Source: Chloroflexi bacterium RBG_16_57_11
Lineage (GTDB): Bacteria > Chloroflexota > Anaerolineae > Anaerolineales > UBA4823
NCBI GenBank assembly: GCA_001795165.1
Contig: MGNS01000140.1
Span: 28,110 to 37,355 of the forward strand
Direction: 5' to 3'
Length of the DNA: 9,246 nucleotides
The notes under the pieces are model-generated. The model searched no databases, was not told where the DNA came from, and worked only from the letters and a program-made list of their open reading frames with translations. Each line of letters starts with the position of its first letter. Position 1 is the stretch's first letter. This document shows positions 5,873-9,246 of this stretch, piece after piece. Made by a program: the position numbers and the translations under genes.

Positions 5873-7025
5873 CTCGTCGGACCCAGGTTGGCGGCGGATC
5901 CACAACCAGTCGACAGTGGTCGACCTGCACGCCCACCCGGCCTTCAACGTCAGCCTGTTTCACCGTTTGCTCACCAGCCGCATCTATCCATCGTCGCGCG
6001 CCTTTGACCCTTTCAGTGTGCGAACCAACTTCCCGCGCTTGAAGGATGGCGGGGTCGACGTTATGCTCTCGGTGATCCACCCACCCGAGCGCGGCATCCT
6101 TGAAGAATGCCCGCCGCTCAACCTGCTGCGTTACCTCATGCCGCGCAACTTCCGTCGCATCTACGGCCGGCCTTACTTCGAAGTGACTATCGATATGATG
6201 GACGAGATGGAGAACGCGGTGAAAAAGGGCCTCGATCGCGGGACTGGCCGACCCTACGCCCAATTTGCGCACAACCGGGAAGAGCTTGAGGCGATTCTGG
6301 CGCAGGGGGATGGGCGACCTGTGGCCTTCATCCACGTAGTCGAAGGCGGTCATGCTCTCGATGGCAAGCTTGAAAATTTGGAGACCCTCGCCCGGCGTGG
6401 AGTAGCTTACCTGACCCTGGCGCATTTCTTCGAGAACGAGATCGTCGCTCCTACCTACCCCTGGCCGGAGAACCTGCAGCACTTTGGCTGGTTTAGCGGC
6501 GAGCGCGATCTGACCCATGGCTTGAGCCAGTTCGGCGAGCAGGTGGTGGAAAAGATGGTCGAGCTGGGCATGCTGATCGACCTGTCACATAGTACACCGG
6601 TTGCCCGGAAGCGTATCTACCAGATCGTAGGCAAACGTGCACCGCTGATTTTCACCCACGTCGGCGCCTACGAGATCAACCCGGACCCCTACAACCCGCA
6701 GGATTGGGAGCTGCACCAGATCGCCGAGAGCGGCGGGGTGGTCGGAGTGATTTTCATGAACTACTGGCTGATGCCGCGCGAGTCGGGGCGCGGTTTGAAC
6801 TTCATCACCAGGACGCTGCAACACTTCGTCCAGGTTGCCGGGATCGAGCACGTAGGGCTTGGCTCCGATTTCGACGGCTTCACCGACCCGCCCGATGATT
6901 TGAAGGATGCCTCCGAGCTGCCAAAGCTGACCCAGCGGCTGGTGGTGGAAGGTTATAAAGAAGAAGAGATTGGTAAAATATTAGGTGGCAACGCCCTGCG
7001 CGTACTGCGTGAAGGATGGGGCTAG
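5865..7025 (+). CDS. Membrane dipeptidase-like protein (peptidase family M19)
   Basis: A 386-residue amidohydrolase-fold protein of the M19 (renal dipeptidase) family, whose members hydrolyse dipeptides, often with broad or D-residue specificity, using two Zn2+. Visible sites: DLHAHP at 20-25, VVEGGHAL at 158-165 (bridging Glu160), LTLAHFFEN at 183-191, LIDLSHS at 237-243 (His242), FTHVGAYE at 263-270 (His265), GLGSDFDG at 331-338 and GGNALRVL at 374-381. The first motif is His-x-His instead of the usual His-x-Asp. No signal peptide is present, so a cytoplasmic location is likely. The ATG at 5865 has GGAGG 5 nt upstream and overlaps the preceding stop by 8 bp (ATGAATAA), a sign of translational coupling. 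An in-frame start 31 codons earlier lies inside the upstream gene and gives an unlike N-terminus. The family is certain; the substrate is not. Confidence 0.9.
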   Translation: MNNSSDPGWRRIHNQSTVVDLHAHPAFNVSLFHRLLTSRIYPSSRAFDPFSVRTNFPRLKDGGVDVMLSVIHPPERGILEECPPLNLLRYLMPRNFRRIYGRPYFEVTIDMMDEMENAVKKGLDRGTGRPYAQFAHNREELEAILAQGDGRPVAFIHVVEGGHALDGKLENLETLARRGVAYLTLAHFFENEIVAPTYPWPENLQHFGWFSGERDLTHGLSQFGEQVVEKMVELGMLIDLSHSTPVARKRIYQIVGKRAPLIFTHVGAYEINPDPYNPQDWELHQIAESGGVVGVIFMNYWLMPRESGRGLNFITRTLQHFVQVAGIEHVGLGSDFDGFTDPPDDLKDASELPKLTQRLVVEGYKEEEIGKILGGNALRVLREGWG

Positions 7026-7040
7026 GGAAGGAGTGAGCGT

Positions 7041-7499
7041 ATGAACAAAGTACAGGTATTGAGTAAGCTCGAGCGTGCCTGGGTATCGTTCCATAAATCA
7101 TACGCCGGATTGACCGACGAACAGCTGTTGCAGCCGGGGGCTACCGGGGATTGGTCGGTGAAGGACATCCTGGCCCACGTGAGCTGGTGGGAAGAAGAAG
7201 CGCTAAAACACCTGCCCCACATCCTGTTAGGTCATCGACCACCTCGCTATTCGGTCGTTTATGGCGGGATCGATGCTTTCAACGCGTTGATGAGAGAACA
7301 GAAACGCAGCCTTTCGCTCTCTGAGGTGTGTGACCAGATGGATGCAATCCACGCCAGGCTGGTCGAATACCTGCACAGTGTGCCCGAGGAACAGTTCACG
7401 ACGGAGACACGCTTCCGGCGGCGGCTGCGGTTGGACACGTACAGCCACTATCCGATCCATACACGGGCGATCTACGAGTGGCGGGAAGGATTATCATGA
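7041..7499 (+). CDS. DinB-like / ClbS-DfsB-type four-helix protein
   Basis: A 152-residue, mostly helical protein. GDWSVKDILAHVSWWEEE (36-53) carries His46, and SHYPIHTRAIYEW (135-147) carries His136 and His140 in His-x3-His spacing. This arrangement (one His in helix 2, two near the end) is the metal-triad pattern of the DinB/YfiT superfamily. Members include thiol-dependent transferases and the ClbS/DfsB resistance proteins, but many have no known role. No membrane segment or signal is present. The start ATG has AAGGAG 7 nt upstream and lies 15 nt after the dipeptidase stop. Its TGA overlaps the next ATG (ATGA), so the two are probably translated in tandem. Which thiol or substrate it uses cannot be inferred. 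Confidence 0.82.
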   Translation: MNKVQVLSKLERAWVSFHKSYAGLTDEQLLQPGATGDWSVKDILAHVSWWEEEALKHLPHILLGHRPPRYSVVYGGIDAFNALMREQKRSLSLSEVCDQMDAIHARLVEYLHSVPEEQFTTETRFRRRLRLDTYSHYPIHTRAIYEWREGLS

Positions 7500-7858
7500 A
7501 ACCAAGGATTGACTCAACCAAATTCGGCTCGATCAAAATCGATGGAGAAACTTTCGAGAACGACGTGGTCATCCGTCTGGATGGAGAGATTGAGAAACGC
7601 AAGAAGAAATTGTCAAAGGCGGTCTATGGCACATCGCACACCATCTCGCTGGATGAAGCGAAGCATCTCTATCAGGAAGGCGCCGATAAGCTGATCATCG
7701 GGACTGGCCAGACCGGCCAGGTCAAGCTCTCGGATGATGCCGAGGCATATTTTAAGAAGAATAAATGTCGGGTTAAGTTATTTCCGACCCCCGAGGCGAT
7801 CCGGGCCTGGAACAAAGCCGAGGGCTCAGTGTTAGGCATGTTCCATGTCACGTGTTAA
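7496..7858 (+). CDS. Mth938-domain protein
   Basis: A 120-residue protein covering one full Mth938-like domain. Recognisable pieces are STKFGSIKIDGETFENDVVI near the N-terminus, then RLDGEIEKRKKKLSK, and TSHTISLDEAKHL. The hallmark LIIGTGQTGQVKLS loop follows, then the end AIRAWNKAEG...GMFHVTC. This fold occurs in archaeal MTH938 and in the mitochondrial complex I assembly factor NDUFAF3; the bacterial role is unsettled. The protein is soluble and ends in Cys. I start at the ATG at 7496, with AAGGA 5 nt upstream and a 4-bp overlap with the DinB-like gene, rather than the earlier in-frame GTG at 7478 inside that gene. The family call is firm. Confidence 0.88.
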   Translation: MKPRIDSTKFGSIKIDGETFENDVVIRLDGEIEKRKKKLSKAVYGTSHTISLDEAKHLYQEGADKLIIGTGQTGQVKLSDDAEAYFKKNKCRVKLFPTPEAIRAWNKAEGSVLGMFHVTC

Positions 7859-7885
7859 GCACCTAAACATATGGAGGATCGTATC

Positions 7886-8149
7886 ATGGACATTCGCGTG
7901 GGTAAGGTCACTCATTTTTTCAACCACCTCAGCGTGGCGGTTCTTGATCTCACAGGGGAGCTCAAGGTCGGCGACAGGATTTGCATCGTCGGGCGATTCA
8001 CGGATATCGAGCAACGCGTGAGCTCAATGGAGATCGACCATCAGAAAGTGACCGCCGTCGGCTCCGGCACGGAGGTGGCGCTTAAGGTCTACGAGCCGGT
8101 GCGCAAGGGCGATGTTGTATACCGGGCGGTGGAAAGCGAAGCAAAGTAA
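7886..8149 (+). CDS. EF-Tu domain-2-like small beta-barrel protein, 87 aa
   Basis: A small soluble protein made of a single beta-barrel-like domain. The sequence VGKVTHFFNHLSVAVLDLTG is followed by LKVGDRICIVGRFTDIEQ, then VSSMEIDHQKVTAVGSGTEV and ALKVYEPVRKGDVVYRAV. This order (G-x-V, the L-K-V-G-D turn, a V-x-S-M-x-I/D-x-x-x-V strand pair, then V-R-x-G-D-x-V-Y) is that of domain 2 in translational GTPases such as EF-Tu and IF2. No GTPase domain is attached. Free-standing homologues are usually annotated only as translation-factor-like. The ATG at 7886 has GGAGG 8 nt upstream; an in-frame ATG at 7871 comes before that site and has none. It follows the Mth938 gene by 27 nt and is the last gene of the tight + cluster. 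Function unknown. Confidence 0.8.
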   Translation: MDIRVGKVTHFFNHLSVAVLDLTGELKVGDRICIVGRFTDIEQRVSSMEIDHQKVTAVGSGTEVALKVYEPVRKGDVVYRAVESEAK

Positions 8150-8181
8150 AGTAGAGCAAAAATTGTTGGTCAATTCGGCAG

Positions 8182-8198
8182 GCCGGGTGCAAACCGGC
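8182..8198 (+). terminator. Weak candidate terminator after the + cluster
   Basis: GCCGG and CCGGC pair around a 7-base loop. The stem can be lengthened with one bulge, using CAG/CTG at the ends. The only T's downstream are in AAATTT about 8 bases later, so termination would be inefficient at best. Confidence 0.25.
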
Positions 8199-8327
8199 TG
8201 ACGGAAATTTAACGCGGCGCGGGAGGATGTGTGTCTGCGCCAATCATTGAAAGCTTCCAATTCGTCTTGTCGACAGCTCATGATAGATCATCTGGTTGAA
8301 ACCTGTGATGTCGACTATACTCAAGTA

Positions 8328-8582
8328 ATGGGCAGTTATTATTCAGACACGCACCCAAAAATGGAAGCGCTACAGATTGAGCTATTGCGGCAGGCGCCAT
8401 CCTGGCGTAAGATGGACATGCTGGTCAGCTTGAACGCCGCCGCACGGGAGCTGGCGTTGGCGGGCTTGCGACGGCGCTACCCCGCTGCTGGCCCAGATGA
8501 GCTGCGACGCCGCCTGGCCGATATTCTGATGGGCGAGGAGCTGGCGCGACGGGTATACGGACCCCCCGAATATGTCAGATGA
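8328..8582 (+). CDS. Small conserved-looking helical protein, unknown function
   Basis: An 84-residue hydrophilic protein that begins MGSYYSDTHPKMEALQ, continues with LLRQAPSWRKMDMLVSLN and AARELALAGLRRRYP, and closes with ELRRRLADILMGEELARRVYG. It is almost wholly helical and Arg/Leu/Ala-rich. From memory, similar short proteins with an SDTHPK start occur as hypotheticals in Chloroflexota and cyanobacteria, sometimes beside nucleotidyltransferase-like genes; no such partner is visible here. The start is uncertain. I chose the ATG at 8328 because the similarity seems to begin there, but it has no clear ribosome site. In-frame alternatives are ATG at 8280 and GTG at 8229. A strong GGGAGG at 8221-8226 is too near the latter (2 nt) and far from the former. 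No function is proposed. Confidence 0.65.
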   Translation: MGSYYSDTHPKMEALQIELLRQAPSWRKMDMLVSLNAAARELALAGLRRRYPAAGPDELRRRLADILMGEELARRVYGPPEYVR

Positions 8583-8667
8583 GATTGGTGTGGATGATTT
8601 GCAGGATAGGGCGCTTATCGACGTTTGACTGTTTCCAGGTGGTCAGGGAAGATGAAAATCAGGAAAT

Positions 8668-8708
8668 CATCGTCTGCCTAGGTGCAACGCACTTCCGTGC
8701 GGACGATG
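8668..8708. other. Bulged hairpin between the small helical protein and the lipoprotein gene
   Basis: CATCGTC (8668-8674) pairs with GACGATG (8702-8708). Directly inside the right arm, CGCAC (8688-8692) pairs with GTGCG (8697-8701) around TTCC. This gives 12 bp with a 13-base left-side bulge. No T-run follows on either strand. It could be a leader structure for the next gene or chance. The 169-base gap 8583-8751 holds nothing else I can support. Confidence 0.3.
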
Positions 8709-8751
8709 TCCGCCGGTGCGTTACACCCGATGTGCAAAAAGGGAGTATGAG

Positions 8752-9246
8752 ATGCGCGTAAGATGGTTCTGGATGATCGTGTTTTGCGGTTCTTTGTTGG
8801 TCAGCGGCTGCGGGACGCAGGAAGCAGCACCCTCCCCTACGAACACCCTGATGCAGCCGACCGCCACGGCGACCCACACCCCGCTCCCGCCAACCCCCAC
8901 CTTCACCCACACACCAAGCGCCACCCCAACCGCCTCGAACACCCCGACTGCAACGCTTACCCCTTCGCCGAGCGCCACAAACACCTCCGAACCGACGCTT
9001 GAAGCGATCATTTGTCCTTCCTATCCCGATGTTTCAGGCGGGCCGCTGGTGAGATTGTCGCTGATAAACAAGAGCGGTTACGATGCATATATTCAGCTAG
9101 AAAGGTGCGGCGGGGACGTCAGCTTATCTCTAACAATTCCTGCTGGAACAACTGGCAGCCCTACCACGAAGATTTTTACTTTACCACCAGGCACATATCA
9201 AAGGACTACGATTTCGTGTAATGGGATGGAAAGCAGGAGCTTGTTT
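8752..9246 (+). CDS. Lipoprotein with Thr/Pro-rich linker, N-terminal part (runs off right edge)
   Basis: The frame from the ATG at 8752 stays open for 165 codons to the window end, so the C-terminus is missing. The N-terminus is a lipoprotein signal: basic MRVR, a hydrophobic core to about residue 16, then the lipobox LVSGC with Cys20 as the lipidation site. Residues about 27-85 form a low-complexity linker rich in Thr, Pro, Ala and Ser (repeats such as TPTFTHTPSATPTAS). A beta-rich domain follows, with LSLINKSGYDAYIQLERCGG, then SLTIPAGTTGS and FTLPPGTYQRTTISCNG, including Cys residues that could pair. The pattern is common in surface proteins of Anaerolineae-like genomes, which I know only by resemblance. 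Lipid anchoring outside the membrane, with the linker holding the domain away from the surface, is inferred. GGGAG lies 6 nt before the start. Ligand or role unknown. Confidence 0.82.
   Translation, partial: MRVRWFWMIVFCGSLLVSGCGTQEAAPSPTNTLMQPTATATHTPLPPTPTFTHTPSATPTASNTPTATLTPSPSATNTSEPTLEAIICPSYPDVSGGPLVRLSLINKSGYDAYIQLERCGGDVSLSLTIPAGTTGSPTTKIFTLPPGTYQRTTISCNGMESRSLF

Noticed and set aside
5847..6518. 223-codon ORF on - opposite the M19 gene
   Set aside because: High-GC antisense frame; the + strand frame has all M19 motifs, and the antisense product resembles nothing.
8572..8628. 18-codon ORF (MSDEIGVDDLQ...) overlapping the end of the small helical protein gene
   Set aside because: Too short and without a ribosome site; considered as the start of a frameshifted partner gene, but no continuing homology is visible in the next frames.
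8579..8761. 60-codon ORF on + with an ATGA overlap to the small helical protein gene
   Set aside because: No Shine-Dalgarno and no motif; it overlaps the lipoprotein start and its sequence looks random.
8721..9011. 96-codon ORF on - (Val/Gly-rich) opposite the lipoprotein linker
   Set aside because: The Val/Gly/Ala repeats are the antisense image of the Thr/Pro codon repeats in the linker; the + frame has a lipobox and a continuing domain.

Overview
The window looks like a chromosomal piece of a Chloroflexota bacterium, most likely Anaerolineae-like. That is an inference from protein style: a VIT-type metal transporter, a small Flp-type pilin, a Mth938-domain protein and a lipoprotein with a long Thr/Pro-rich linker occurring together. 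No rRNA, tRNA, CRISPR array or intact mobile element is visible.

Left part (1-1186). The 3' end of an ornithine cyclodeaminase/mu-crystallin family gene enters from the left edge on +. On the - strand lies a complete 48-residue Flp/type IVb pilin gene, too short for routine ORF calling. It has its own strong promoter (exact TATAAT, 17-bp spacer) and its own intrinsic terminator (perfect 13-bp stem, then a T-run). Between it and the next gene is the broken 3' tail of a DDE transposase, whose sequence runs into the 3' end of the nucleoside phosphorylase gene.

Middle (1158-4302, - strand). Three genes run in the same direction: an M24 (Xaa-Pro peptidase/creatinase-fold) protein, a VIT/CCC1-family Fe/Mn transporter and a uridine-phosphorylase-like protein. 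The gaps are 69 and 67 bp. The first gap carries a plausible internal promoter, so this may be a loose operon rather than one tight unit.

Divergent control region (4303-4630). Back-to-back candidate promoters serve the - and + gene sets. Two copies of a 13-bp imperfect palindrome (10 of 13 identical, centres 47 bp apart) sit one on each promoter.

Right part (4631-8149, + strand). Five genes are tightly packed with overlaps or gaps under 30 nt and good Shine-Dalgarno sites: a membrane-anchored metallophosphoesterase, an M19 membrane-dipeptidase family protein, a DinB-like protein, a Mth938-domain protein and an 87-residue EF-Tu domain-2-like beta-barrel protein. They are probably co-transcribed; their common role cannot be read from the sequence. 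Then come a small conserved-looking helical protein of unknown function and, running off the right edge, a lipoprotein gene with a clear lipobox and a Thr/Pro/Ala-rich linker.

I do not see a clearly novel large system. The best leads are the pilin gene, the paired palindromes, non-canonical metal-ligand positions in the M24 and M19 proteins, the transposase/phosphorylase junction, and the five-gene + strand cluster.
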